Positions 21,586-33,723 of a DNA stretch of 64,000 nt are shown piece by piece. Position 1 is the first letter of the stretch. Every line of letters begins with the position of its first letter. Location of the stretch: contig JAQFWX010000176.1 in the NCBI GenBank assembly GCA_027605045.1, positions 1 through 64,000 on the forward strand, read 5' to 3'. The stretch comes from Phallus indusiatus. Its lineage: Eukaryota > Basidiomycota > Agaricomycetes > Phallales > Phallaceae. The notes beneath the pieces are model-generated. The model searched no databases. It saw only the letters and a list, made by a program, of their open reading frames with translations, and was not told the DNA's origin. The position numbers and the translations under genes were made by a program.

Positions 21586-22910
21586 ATGAGCACCGCCAAC
21601 GCCAGCCTCGTCACTGCACCAAAGGTTCAGACCACCACCTATGAGTTCACTAAAAGGAAACGATGGACGGATACTCTATTTTCAGAAACGTCCGAAGCTA
21701 TATTCCTCATCGTCTCGCCGTCTTTCAAAATATTGTATTGCAGTTCTGCAGTCGTTGAGATCCTCGGGTGGAAAGAGGATCAGCTCGTAGACGCAGATTT
21801 GGGGTCCTTCATCGAACGTATGGGTCCTTCATATTTACAATGTGTTTGTAAACCCACCTTTACTGAATCATTATTAAGAGGAGGACCTTGAGAATTTTAT
21901 GTGGGCATTTACAGAAGTTCTTCGTTTGGGTCAAAGTCTTTTCACTTACACCCGCTTTAAATTCGAACACCCTCCGTCCATGACGTCCGTCCCAAGCCTT
22001 CTGTTTGAAGTTAAAGGCCGTATGCACTACTTTACAGGACAACCACACGCACGTTGTGTGTTCCTGTCAGCCATGCCTTATCCAAATCGTGACATTACTC
22101 TGTATGGCACTCATCTCCTTCTCGTATGGCATCTCCTCATCATAGTTCCACTAGCCTTAACTCGTTCCTTGGATTAAAAATAGAAAACGAAAGTTTATCT
22201 CGACGTATTCGCGTATGTCTGTTTACCTTTTTGCCCAAAATTGCCTTAATAAACGCTTTTCTTTCACATAGGAAATGAAACTTCTAATAGAAACATCGGT
22301 TCATACACCAGATTCACAATCACAGACAAGTCGCTATACTCACGGGGACGATAGCCCTGAGAGCATATTAAATAGTCCCTCGGTTTATTTTGGGTCTAAA
22401 TCCAAATCTAGTCCTTATTCTTCATTCATCTACCCCGAGTCATCCAACTCAGAATTATCTAATTGTGGTGCAGATTTCTTGGGTTCTCCAAGTTTACTAG
22501 AAGACTTGTCATTCGGTACAGATATCGATTACGATGAAATCCAGCGCAAAAAGAAGGTCGGTTGCCCTTTTTCTAAGATGTTAGGATGCGTTGGTTTAAT
22601 GCGATAGCCCCAAAGAAAACCATTATTGGGGAAGAGCAGCGCGTGTGTATGAAGTGCGGACGTACTGATTCTCCCGAGTGGCGTAAAGTGTGTTTTCATC
22701 TCCAAGTCTACATGTTTTTTTCAAACTAAGCTTGGCTTCTAGGGACCTCATGGTCCCAAAACCTTGTGCAATGCCTGCGGTTTGCGATGGGCCAAAAGTA
22801 CACGCAAGGACGAGCCAGAAATAGGTGCGACGCTGAAGGTCCCGTCCATGCCTCCATCCGATAATTCTTCTTCTTCGGGACTAGTCAATAACAAGCATAT
22901 GCTTTTTTGA
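21586..22910 (+). CDS. wc-2: White collar-2-like PAS/GATA transcription factor
   Basis: This is probably the DNA-binding partner of the blue-light receptor WC-1. The PAS domain begins [20 protein letters not shown] and continues [20 protein letters not shown]. An intron joins GSFIEQ to [20 protein letters not shown], then [20 protein letters not shown] and [11 protein letters not shown] close the domain. A short coiled-coil-like stretch, [20 protein letters not shown], follows. The C-terminus is a single GATA zinc finger, [36 protein letters not shown], with four zinc cysteines and an intron inside. WC-2 proteins have one PAS and one GATA finger in this order and lack the LOV flavin motif, as here. 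The start at 21586 (MSTANASLV) is the first ATG in frame. Confidence 0.87.
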
Positions 22911-23688
22911 GTGTCCATGGATGTGACATATGGCTTTCACGATAGCTCAGGGTGCTGGCCATGTGGAAACACTCCGAGTTTTTTTCGTACCTTCCGAATT
23001 AGTTAGGATGCATAACAGTTGTTGCTGAGCCCTCTAAACAATCTCTGTAGTTTCTAATGGAAATGATCTTGAGCAAAATACTACAACCATAGGAGAGAGT
23101 CTTACTGAATGTTTTGACAACACATAGTGCGAGTCGCGGCTGCGATCGACTGTGACAGGGGTGTTGCCAATCATGACTCTTACTAGCTCTTAGTTTCTTT
23201 CACCGAGATGACCTCAATTACCACTTGCTGTTTGCTTGGCTTTTCTACTCTAAATGTTTCTTTTGGTTTAGTGCTAAATTTGCATTCTTCAGTCCAGTCT
23301 TTTCGTTTCTAATCCATAAAGTTCAAGCTGGCACGGAGTTTCGCTGGCATCTTTGAAAATGCGCACTTGACCTTATCTTTTTCGTCCATGATAGGCATGC
23401 GGAAGGTCGTGTCAAAATACCCCTCTGTCTCCTGATTTTATTTTTTGGGAAGGAACCATGCAGACATTACAGCTTCTGGTATTCCTAGTTGAATCACCCA
23501 TCTGATTAAGACACCAGACGGAGGACCTTGCATCGTATGGGTTTGAGATAACTATATCGACTCGGTAGGCATTTATGTATATAAGCAAAGAAACGATTAA
23601 TTTAGAAAAAGAAGTAAAGAGGAAGTGTTTCTCGCCAGCTTACTTTTGTCTTCTTGGTTACTCGCCTATTTTCCGAACTCGAGATACT
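22911..23688. other. gene-free interval
   Basis: This lies between the WC-2 stop and the chitinase signal peptide. I see no supported gene; it probably holds the WC-2 3' UTR and the chitinase promoter. Confidence 0.5.
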
Positions 23689-26323
23689 ATGATAATGCGC
23701 TACTGGTCAATTTACATTCTACTATGGTTCAGTACCGGCTCTATTTGTAGTCCAACCCAAGTTATGCATCGGCCTGCAAATTACAAGACCGAATCCCGCT
23801 CGGAATTGGATACAGTTCATGACGATTCCCTCATAACGACCGAGAAGAATGGGTTGCAAAAACGATCTACAGGTTACATCTCAGCAGGCTATTTCACTAA
23901 CTGGTTTGTATTCTGATGTTCACACCTACTCGTGACATATCTCAAGTATTGGCAGGGGCATTTATGCTCGAAATTTCCAGCCAACTAACATAACATCCTC
24001 GACGCTCACTCATATTCTATATGCTTTCGCCGACGTCGACCCGAATTCGGGTAATATTAGTCTTACAGATACCTATGCCGATGAACAGGTTTGTCGTTGC
24101 ACAATACCTAACACTAACAGTATGTTTGATGCTGACTTTTATGTGTAGAAACATTTTCCGGGAGACTCCTGGGATGAACCTGTACGTCTATCTGCGTTGC
24201 TATTTGTGAAATATGCTAAAGTACTGTTCAAAGGGAAACAATCTTTATGGTTGCTTGAAACAGATGTATTTGTTGAAAATGCAGAAACGGTGCTTTTACT
24301 TGCTTCTATCTGTCGCCTCACGCGCTAAGGTATAAAAACCTTCATTAGGACCCTCAAGGTTCTATTATCTGTTGGCGGTTGGACGTATTCACAGAGCGGA
24401 CACTTTGATTTTGTGACCACCGCGGCATACAGGCAGAACTTTGTTAACAATGCTGTCGAGATGGTTGAAGGTGCACAAGTATCCTCATTTCTTGCTGCTC
24501 GATTTATGACCGATTTGATTATTTTCAGATTACGGTTTGGATGGAATGTATGTTTACTTTCGTCGTTGTCGCATTGACAAGTCTCATCCTCGTTGTTAGT
24601 GATTTGGATTTCGAGTACCCAAGTTCTTCTGCTCAAGGAACTGGGTTCGCATCTCTCATTACGGAGTTGAGGAGTGCATTTAACCAGCTAGCCCAACGTA
24701 AAGGCGATACGGTCCCATACCAGATAACGGTGCGCATAATCCCCGCTGTATACCGCTGTATATTCTAACATTCTGTTATAGATAGCCGTTTCTGCTGGAG
24801 CGGAGAACAACCAAGTATGTCCCATAAGCATACAAGGGAAACGTTTTTTTAACTTTGAGACGAACAGTATCTCGTCATACCTACTATGGATCCCGCTCTT
24901 TCGTATTGGAATCTCATGGTGAGTTCAAGCTCCTTGGATTACGAGCGAAAGCTTATGGTTATTTGTAAGGCATATGACTACGCTGGTTCTTGGTCAACAG
25001 TTGTAAGTCGGCAGGTTTTTATTCCTTACTTATCAACCGACAAGTTGTCCCTCGGATAGAGCGATGATCAAGCAAATCTGTACGGCGGTCAGATCTCTAA
25101 TGTTAGCACTGACATGGCCTTCAAGAGCTTTCTTTCTCGAGGCGCTACCTCAAGCAAAATATCAATGGGTACGATATTGACACTCTACTGTTTTCCGTGA
25201 TTAATCCTCGGCGAAGGAATGCCTCTATATGGGCGTGGATTTGAGCAAACAACCGGAATTCGGGAACCTTTCAATGGGGTAAGTACAAGGAAGACCAAAC
25301 AAACGCCTTCTTCCTTACTTATTTCTTCTCAGGTCGGACCAGGCACCTGGGAAGCTGGGTGAGATAACTGCGAGACTTTATCTTGTTACTGTACTGATGC
25401 TGTGGTAGCGTATATGATTACAAGGATCTTCCTTTCGCCGGTGCCGAAGTCGTTTTCGAATCGAACAACGTCGCAAGCTATTCATACGATTCTTCGAAAG
25501 AAGAGCTTATTTCATATGATACTCCTCAAGTGGTTCAACTCAAGGCTCAATATATACTGAAGAATAACATGGCGGTAATGTGATTTGCTGGCAGTCAAAA
25601 AGCATCACGCGTTTATACGCCACTAGGGATCGATGTTTTGGTCTCTTGATTCGGATAATGTTGGCAATGCTTCACTAGTCGGGACAAGTGCTAGTACCTT
25701 GGGAGCGTTAGATCAAACTGAGGTAATGCTTTTTGAATTTGTGAGAATGTGAATCAAACTCTCATTTTTTGATAGAACCATCTGAGGTAAGCTTAGGGAT
25801 CCTTTTGTAAGGCTAAGGCACTTTCACAATTCGCTGCAGCTATCCCGATAGTATATGGACTAATATTGCCAATAACATGGGAACCCTGAATCCTACTAGC
25901 AGCGTTCCTAGCACATCATCTCCCACTTCGTCATCGAGTTCGTCATCATCAAGTTCTTCATCAAGTACTGCGCCGTCTTCTTCGCCATCTGCACCTACGA
26001 CAGGAAACTGTGCTGGCATAAGTGCATGGGTTTCTTCGGTGGGATCTTACTCCGAAGCCATCTTGCGACATTTATAGCTTACCACAGTCACAGGTTGCAT
26101 ATAACGGCGGACAGAATGTCACATATGGTATGGTACACTCTGTTCTTAAAGTTTCTCCGAAGCTTATTTGAGTTAAGGTGGTGACCTCTGGACGGCCAAG
26201 TGGTGGACTCAGAACGACACACGTAAGAGACTGCTTTTCATACAATTAAGTGGCTTGTTAACGTTACTTGTAGCTGGAGGATCGGCAGGTGTCTGGACAG
26301 AAGTTGGTCCTTGCACGACTTAA
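23689..26323 (+). CDS. secreted GH18 chitinase with C-terminal chitin-binding module
   Basis: This enzyme hydrolyses chitin, in cell-wall turnover or nutrition. A signal peptide (MIMRYWSIYILLWFSTGSIC) is followed by a dibasic KR site after about 60 residues, suggesting a propeptide. The GH18 barrel reads ISAGYFTNWGIYARNF, LTHILYAFADVD, KVLLSVGGWTYS, the catalytic DGIDLDFEYP (DxxDxDxE complete across an intron), AVSAGAENNQY, LMAYDYAGSW, MPLYGRGF and MAGSMFWSLDSD. A serine-rich linker leads to a CBM5/12-type module: CAGISAWVSSVAYNGGQNVT, WTAKWWTQNDTPGG, WTEVG. There are about 14 introns and an 11-nt exon at 25776-25786. The frame is intact throughout. Confidence 0.93.
25776..25786 (+). other. 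11-nt micro-exon of the chitinase
   Basis: Eleven bases (NHL plus two bases of a Ser codon) lie between a TAG acceptor and a GTAAGC donor. They join QTE to SYPDSIW in frame. Confidence 0.7.
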
Positions 26324-26695
26324 ATCGTCAATTTAACGAAATCTTCCACTCACTGGATCAAGTTGTAAATATTTTCCTCGCCCACGTAGCGTGTAAATTT
26401 TGCATTAATATGTAACGGGTCAAGACATACATATATGGAAACTTAATTTCTCTGCATCATGATGAAAGGTCTCGGTTAGTTGCATCTGTGGATTTCGACT
26501 GATCCTGATAAGGAGAATCTGGGAATTGAGAACCTTTCTTTACAATGCCTTTTCGATTTGGGAGCTCGACATAACCATAATCGTCACACTGGTACCAGTC
26601 ACATTCGGCCGCATTGCGCGCTGACGCCTTTGAACGTTGACGAGTTTCTATCATTCACTTCATCGTTTTCGCAGCCTTTACCGGATTCAGTGAAG
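26324..26695. other. gene-free interval
   Basis: This is a 372-bp spacer between the chitinase and UBLCP1. An open frame runs into the UBLCP1 start from 26480 but shows no family similarity, so it is taken as leader. Confidence 0.45.
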
Positions 26696-28342
26696 ATGGA
26701 ACATGAACCAGCCCCGGACACTTTGGAAAATACTGATGAGCCATGTGCGGTATTGAAGTTTATTTACAACGGAAAGGAATATCCTGTTGCCCTTGAAAAG
26801 TGGGACAGGTAAGCCCCTCAAGCCCCCGCCGATGCTTGTTAGCTGCACTCAGAAGTTGGCTCAAGAGTGTACGATTTAAAGGTGGCCTTATTCAAACTAA
26901 CCAGCGTTCCCCCAGAGCGTCAGAAGGTCCTTGATTCTTCTCCAGCTGGCAATAGATGATAGATCAACTCAAATGTTTTTTTATAGATTCTTGGTTTGGT
27001 GAAGGGGAAATTACCTCCGGATGATGTGTGCATGTGTGCATTTTATCATTGTTATTCTTTCCATTTTTGTTGACAATGCGCACAGACAAGATATGAATCT
27101 GACATCCAATAAGCGCTTCCAACTAAGTAAGTACATTTGCCAGCGAACAAACATAAGAACTTCACTTACAGCACACGACGTCCTTTCAGTCGGAACCCCA
27201 CAAAGCTCCGAGTTCAAGGATCCTCTTGGCAAGTAGCTCATAGCTTGTTGAAAATGAAAACTTACAAATCTCCGCAACCAGAACTGGAGGATCTGCCCGA
27301 CGTCTTCAATGACCTTGATGTGGATTTTTCCGCCAATCCCTCCGCCGCGGAAAAATATCTTTCTGACCAGCGGAATCATCGTAAGATTAAGGAAATTGCC
27401 AAGAATCTCACCATTAATTTTATAAATCCTCTCCGAGAGAGAAAGAAGCTTCTTGTTCTGGACTTGGATTATAGTAGGGAGTTCTGTACCTTAAGAAAAT
27501 GACGAAGCTGAAACTCGTGCAGCCATACTGGATACCAAATTGCTAAGATCAGGAGCATTACCTACTGAAGAATGCGCTAGGCCCTTCCTACACGAGTTTC
27601 TAGAAGCCGTCTACCCTTACTACGACATTTGTATATGGTCACAGACGAACTGGCAATGGCTTGAAATCAAATTAGTAGAATTGGGAATGGTTGGTTCGGA
27701 TAAACCCTATCAAGTCTCTCTTTTTCATTTTGTCGGAAAGACCGGTATTGACGTCTCCATAGATCTCATTTGGTGTGTGATCTCATCTCTGCTTATTTCG
27801 GATAATTGAGTCTTAGTGGTTTTTCAAAGTTTTGGACAAGTCCGTGATGTTCCAGGTTTTCGGTGTCAAAGATAATAAATCGTATACACACGCGGTTAAA
27901 CCATTGGGCATCATATGGGATCGCTTACCGCAATTGTAAGCCATGATAGCCCCATGGTTTTTTTTCAAAAAGAATTTGCTGAATATCCGATGTTTCATCT
28001 GACTTAACAGTAGCGCAAAGAACACGATTCACGTCGACGACCTCGTGGGTATAGTCCCTTCCTGATAAGTCCCGTTAATAACGGTTATGCAGGGACGCAA
28101 TTTCGCCTTAAACCCCAGCGAGGGGCTCAAAATTTCACCCTTTAAGGATGCTCACACACAACGAGCTACCGAAGACAAAGAGCTCAAAAAGCTTTCTCAG
28201 TATCTTACTTACCTCGCTGATTTCGAAGATTTCAGATCGATTAATCATAAAGTCAGTGTAATCCCATGTTTTATCATAGCTGATGCATCACGATAGTTAA
28301 ACTTGACAGGATTGGAAGACGTCACCTTTTCGCCGTCATTGA
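26696..28342 (+). CDS. UBLCP1: ubiquitin-like domain CTD phosphatase UBLCP1
   Basis: This is a nuclear HAD-family phosphatase that docks on the proteasome through its ubiquitin-like domain. The N-terminal UBL reads VLKFIYNGKEYPVALEKWDR, VYDLKVALFKLTSVPPERQK, ILGLVKGKLPPDD. After a linker (DLPDVFNDLDVDF), the FCP1-like domain has INPLRERKKLLVLDLDYT, with the catalytic DxDYT aspartates; the threonine is built across an intron. It then has CARPFLHEFLEAVYPYYDIC, IWSQTNWQWLEIKL and NTIHVDDLGRNFALNPSEGL, typical of UBLCP1. It ends HKDWKTSPFRRH. A GC-AG intron (27229-27281) and a 10-nt exon (27763-27772, giving ISF before VLDKSVMF) are required. Confidence 0.92.
27763..27772 (+). other. 10-nt micro-exon of UBLCP1
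   Basis: Ten bases encode ISF plus one base of a Val codon, between a TAG acceptor and a GTGTGT donor. The joined product KPYQISFVLDKSVMF matches the family pattern. Confidence 0.72.
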
Positions 28343-28831
28343 TGCGCAATTTTTGTAGCGCCAAAGTCGCCACAATACAGGGAGTAGGAAAGTCGTAATT
28401 TAATCAAGGTTCGATCAGTTTGCCACATACAAATGAAATTATGATTACGGGATTGCGGGACGCTTTCTTGCTTTATTAGCTTGACAACAGCCGGGCTAAA
28501 TATGACGTCCTTTAAGTTAAGGCTTCATGTACAAAGTGTACCATTATATCAGACAGACAAGCTCGTAATGTAGCATAAGGCTGAATCTGCCTAGCGCAAG
28601 GCGACGTTTATTCTTCTCTATATATACACCGTTTAAATAAAAGTTTGGTTTTTCCGCTTCTCATTCGGAAATGAGCAGAATTGTCCGATCATTCGTAATA
28701 TAGAAATGGCTTGAAGTTTACAGCAATCAGTTGAGTCAAATAAACGCGTACATTGTGACTATCGGAATCTTCCTGACGGTAAATTTGATCCCCGGTCGCT
28801 ATTGTCCACTCTCACTTGCTTACTTTTAACC
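28343..28831. other. gene-free interval
   Basis: This is a spacer of 489 bp between UBLCP1 and NECAP. I see no gene. Confidence 0.5.
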
Positions 28832-29745
28832 ATGTCTTCACTGGATGACGAAATTGAATCTATTTTATACATTGCGCGGGAAATATCAGGCAAGCAGACT
28901 TATCTTTCTTACAGTCGCTTGAACTTACTGTGGATTATTATGATCCAGTCTTCAAAGTACCCCGTTAAGTTCAAATGAGGGTTATAGAGCGACCGAATGG
29001 GGTGATCTGGCGCAACCACTATGGAAAGGCCGATTAAGAATTGTTGAAACGTCTAAAGGAGTGGTTATCCGTTTGGAGGATAGTCAAACTGGTTCGCAAA
29101 CCCACTCTAGACTGTTCTTACAAGATAGTTACGTTGCAAATAATAGGAGAAGGTTAACTACGTTCTGATCCAAGAAATTGCCTTATCATTGCCGGGATCG
29201 CTGATTATCTATTAGCTTTTGCTCTGGCACCATACGACCCGACAAAACCTTCAGTCGATGCTGTTCTTGATTCATCCCGTTACTTTGTCCTTCGTGTAGA
29301 GGATAACGACTCCCAAAAGAAAGCTTATATAGGCATAGGTTTCGCGGAGCGGTCGGAAAGCTTTGATTTCAGTTGAGTGAAAGGCCATGGTCTGTCGAAT
29401 TATACAAGTTGACCTTTCGTCAGATGTGGCTTTACAGGATTACACCAAGTAAGTTTCTTTCTTATCCTTCCTGTTCAAGCTATATTATAATACTGTCTGT
29501 TATGGTGCAGGCGTTACAAAGCGAGTTTAAATCCTCCCTCACCTACAAGTACCTCCTCTCATGTTGCGGCTGGCCCTAAGAAGGATTATACCCTAAAGGA
29601 AGGGCAAACCTTTTCTATTAATCTCAACCTAGGCAGCAAAAAAGCCACACCGTCATTGGCTGGCTCAGCTTCCCAATCTTCGAGTAGTACTGACCCTGGC
29701 ATTATACCTCTATTACCACCACCACCTAGCTCACGGAATAAGTGA
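28832..29745 (+). CDS. NECAP: NECAP-like endocytic adaptor-binding protein
   Basis: NECAP proteins bind the AP-2 adaptor and clathrin coat during endocytosis. The PH-like NECAP domain is clear: [116 protein letters not shown]. The C-terminal tail is proline- and serine-rich. The first intron (28890-28948) has a GC donor. A six-base exon (29147-29152) best joins DSQTG to FALAPYD as TGEAFALAP. At 28960-28963 the run CCCC should be five C to read [10 protein letters not shown]; as given, the frame stops at once, so this is a likely assembly error. Confidence 0.85.
29147..29152 (+). other. 6-nt micro-exon of NECAP
   Basis: GAGAAG lies between an AATAATAG acceptor and a GTTAAC donor. Including it yields [11 protein letters not shown], close to the family's SGELFAQAP; skipping it loses the conserved GE. 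Confidence 0.6.
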
Positions 29746-29912
29746 ATTACTCAAGTTTTTTTTTTTGTTTTGGAGCATGTTTGTTACAATGTTTCGACTT
29801 TTGGGGAATAAATGTATATTCGTTACCCTATCACATCTTGTCGATGAGAATTCTCGACTTTCGTGTGACACGGCGCTAGCTATCACCCGCGAACCTCATT
29901 CCGCCTCCTACA

Positions 29913-31933
29913 ATGCTTTCGCGCATTTCAAGAAATGCGGCTCTTAAGTCTCAAAGAGCGTGTTCAGTTTCTACTTGTGAAGCTCGCAGGAAGTTTGTAC
30001 AACCTTCTAGCCTAAATAAAGCGAGCGTTATCGACCCGCCACCTGCTGCCCTCCAAGACAATGAATCACTCTTTCGCCCAAAGTCAGGTAAGGAATCTGA
30101 TTTCCTTTTCACTTCTCAATGCAAAACATCTTCCACTAGATATGCTTGGCTTCACCTTAGGAAAAAGGGAGTCGGCGGAAAAGGCACGACCCATTTATCT
30201 TGACTTCCAGGTTCGCCAAACAAAGCCCAACCTGAAATGCTTTTCTCTTAACATTTTTCGTAGGCTACAACGCCAATGGATCCTCGTGTTTTAGATAAGA
30301 TGCTACCATATATGTCAGATCAATATGGCAACCCTCACAGCCGTACTCATGCATATGGCTGGGAAGCTGAGAAGGCTGTCGACGAAGCACGACAGGTAGC
30401 TGATTGAAAGCAATTCTAAACAACTTATCACTAAAATAAATGTCATTAGCATGTTGCTAATCTAATAGGTGCAGACGGAAAAGATATCATCATTACCTCT
30501 GGGGCCACCGAAAGTAATAACATGATAATTAAGGGCGTTGCCCGTTTTCATCGCGAACACAAAAGGCATGTCATAACTACCCAAACCGTATGTTTTTATT
30601 TGTTTGTTTCTATAGTAGTCTTCCTCTTAACTCTCTTCGCAGGAACACAAATGCGTTTTAGATTCCTGCCGAAAATTAGGCGAAGAAGGCTTTGAAATAA
30701 CCTATCTCCCTGTTCAGTCAAATGGCATCCTTGATCTAAATGTGCTCGAAAGTGCCATTCGTCCCGATACATCCTTGGTATCGGTTATGGCTGTAAACAA
30801 TGAAACTGGTGTTATTCAGCCTCTAAAAGAGATCGGGGCTATTGTACGGAAGCATCGCGGTGTATATTTTCATACGGATGCTGCACAGGCAGTCGGAAAA
30901 ATCCCGTTAAATGTCGATGAGATGAATATCGACTTGTTGAGTCTCTCGGGACATAAATTATATGGCCCAAAGGGGATTGGAGCGGCTTATATCAGACGTC
31001 GGCCGCGAGTACGATTAGAACCAATATTAAGCGGGGGTGGTCAAGAACGTGGTCTTCGCAGCGGTACTGTCCCTAGTAATCTGGTGGTCGGACTTGGTGA
31101 AGCTGCCAGGCTCGCTAAATTGGAAATGAAGGTTTGTGTGTTTCTTGATTTTGGTTCATGATTAAATATGCGACGGACCAAAGAGTTCGATGGGAGTGGG
31201 ATGTGTCTATTGCCTTGATCGCGTATGCGATCAGGTGCTACGATTTCACAAAGACCCACGTGCAGGGGTGATGAATTTTGTGGTTTTGTCGAGGTGTTTA
31301 TATTTATTTATTCCCGCTCACATGTTTTGTTTTTAGGCAGATCATACCAGAATCCAACAACTGGCTGAACGTCTTCTCAAGGGTATTCATGGGAATGTAG
31401 AGCACGTCATTCGTAATGGCGATGCAAATGGTTATCCTGGTTGTATCAATCTTAGCTTCGCATACGTCGAAGTAAGTACACGATATCTTCACTCACATCA
31501 AATTTTTATAACTTTGTGTTTTATAGGGTGAAAGCTTATTGATGGCTTTGAAAGACGTTGCCTTGTCTTCAGGCAGTGCTTGTACGTCCGCTTCCTTAGA
31601 ACCTTCTTATGTTCTCCGAGCACTAGGTAAGTTGTGCTTCGTTCGTTATGTGTCTACTCGTTTATTTCTACAATGTCAATCAAAAAAGGCGCTGCCGAGG
31701 ATTTAGCTCATTCGTCCTTACGATTTGGAATTGGCCGATTTACTACTGAAGCTGAGATAGATTATGTTGTAAAGAAAATCACTCAAACCGTACAAAGGTT
31801 GAGGGACATGAGGTAGGAAATCGTTCTCCGGCAAGAAACGTGCTTTTCAACTTAATGCTTTTCCCATAGTCCTCTCTGGGAGATGGTGCAAGAAGGCATT
31901 GATATCAACACAATCAATTGGACTCAGCATTGA
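29913..31933 (+). CDS. NFS1: mitochondrial cysteine desulfurase NFS1
   Basis: This PLP enzyme takes sulfur from cysteine for iron-sulfur cluster and thio-tRNA synthesis. The N-terminus ([20 protein letters not shown]) is a mitochondrial targeting sequence. The core reads [87 protein letters not shown] and [15 protein letters not shown], the last holding the PLP-binding lysine. The mobile catalytic loop [21 protein letters not shown] carries the active cysteine, and [16 protein letters not shown] precedes the end INWTQH. One intron (31132-31336) is 205 bp, about four times the local norm; all splice joins agree with the family. Confidence 0.95.
31216..31233. other. hairpin inside the long NFS1 intron
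   Basis: TGATCGC-GTAT-GCGATCA is a perfect 7-bp stem with a 4-base loop in the 205-bp intron. No snoRNA D box is apparent around it, so its meaning is unknown. Confidence 0.4.
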
Positions 31934-32142
31934 AATGATATGATTCCACTCATGTATTTTTCCTTTTTCTGCCTCTATGAAGATGTACCCTTCGTTCGAT
32001 ACAATTATAATAGTTCTCGTCGTTTTGAATTCCCACTGTACCGTCTAGAAATGTGATAAAGGGGTACATGGGGTCCCCTATCAGGTTAGATGTTCGTCAA
32101 CAATTCAAGTTCCGACTCCGCAACTTTCTTTCTCGTACCACC

Positions 32143-33723
32143 ATGACGCGCCGTCTTTACCTTGGAAGTACGTCAAATACCTTTTTTGAAGGGAAAATAC
32201 CTTTACTAAGATAATAAAAGGACTTCCTCATGACACTCGCACTGAGGATGTCACCAAATTCTTTGAAGGATATGGTCGAATTGTTGACTGTCGTGTTATG
32301 ACAGGTGCGTTTTTGGAGTGCAAAGCTCTCATATATACATATGTATTCTTCTTGGACATACTGAGCAAATATTGTCTAATTTTAGGTTTCGGCTTTGTCG
32401 AATTTGAAAACAGCCGAGTATACTTTTTCTTCTTCTCAATAATTGTTCGTTTGGGCTACGAGATTGATGTTTTAATGTTCAGGACGCGGAAGAAGTCGTG
32501 GGCAATTTCAATGGCAAAAACTTCCTTGGTAGTAATATCGTCGTGGAGTATGCTAAAGAGGGTCGCTCAAGACCCAGAGACCCGTACGAGGATCGCGGGT
32601 ACGTTTTTCCCCTCCTTATTTTTCCGTTCGCACAACGTTCTTATGTCTTGAAACTCGGGATGTAGATATCCTCCCCACGATCTAGAAGACCGCAAGGAAC
32701 TCGCCTGATAGTATCTGGGATTTCGCGTGACACCAGTTGGCAGGTATGCTCTTCTCGACCCTAAATCCCTTGAATCCTTCTTTTTGGGTGAGGACGGTGT
32801 GGCGTCTATTCACTGTTTGCTGGGACGTTCCTTATTGAACGGAGCGAGTGGTCCTTTGGCCCCTAGTTGGATATAACATGGCATGGTCGAATGCTTCGGG
32901 AAACCCAGGCAATGATGTGTTCCTTTTATCTCTTCCTTGTCGCGCCTTGGCCCTGGCTATTGGTTGGATCCTAATTGTACTTGAACCCGCTCTCAGGACC
33001 TTAAGGATTTTGGACGAGAAGCCGGAAGCGTTTCGTTTGCGGATATCGACCGGGATACGCCAGGTCAAGGGTGAGTCTTCTTGGCGTCGCGGTAACGAGG
33101 GTATATCTGAATTTGTGGCATTTGAACTAGGATTTTGGAATATCTTGCCCGAGAGGATGCTGATAGTGCTGTCAAGCTTCTTGACGGCAAGGACTTGCGA
33201 GGCCACCCGGTCCGTGTGTCGCTGGCGGATGAGAATTCTGTACGTATGGGAGAAGTTGATTCCGCGGCGACTGTATGATTGATTGGTTATTAGCGAGGGG
33301 GTGATTACAGACGGGAAGATCGTTATAGCAGAGATGATCGATACGACCGTAGAGATGACCGACACGATCGGTATCGGGATGCACCTCGTCGGGAGCGTTC
33401 TAGGTCACCGTACCGTAGAGAGGGTGGGGGGAAATACGAAGACAAACGCTATGACGAAGATAGGCGTTTTGATGACAGACGTCGTTCGCCTCCCTACAGA
33501 CGTGAGGATGATCGACGAGGTGAGGAAAGACGTGAGAGTCGCAGAGACGACCGAGATGATCGTCGAAACGGGGACGGTAGTTGGCACCGTGGCGGAAGTG
33601 ACCGGTAAGTTGCCAGGATTTTATCTAGTCTTATTTTGAACGGATTTTTATTTAAGCCCTGGTCAAAATTCGACAGCTACGACTGAGCGGATAGATCTTG
33701 TATCAGCTAATGCTTCCGCCTGA
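32143..33723 (+). CDS. SR-family splicing factor with two RRMs
   Basis: This RNA-binding protein probably selects splice sites in the nucleus, similar to SRSF1 or fission yeast Srp2. RRM1 reads RRLYLGRLPHDTRTEDVTKF, then GFGFVEFENSRDAEEVV and FLGSNIVVEYAKE. The second, degenerate RRM begins RLIVSGISRDTSWQDLKDF; the heptapeptide SWQDLKD is a hallmark of SR proteins. It continues GKDLRGHPVRVSLADE. The C-terminus is rich in RD, RS and RY pairs (DYRREDRYSRDDRYDRR, RERSRSPYRRE). Between the RRMs, the run CCCC at 32673-32676 needs one more C to avoid an immediate stop, a probable assembly error. The next intron (32744-32996, 253 bp) is unusually long for this genome. Confidence 0.87.

Noticed and set aside
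23689..31933. Chitinase, UBLCP1, NECAP and NFS1 in tandem as a possible functional cluster
   Set aside because: Their known roles are unrelated and each has its own upstream spacer; same-strand order alone is not evidence of a system.
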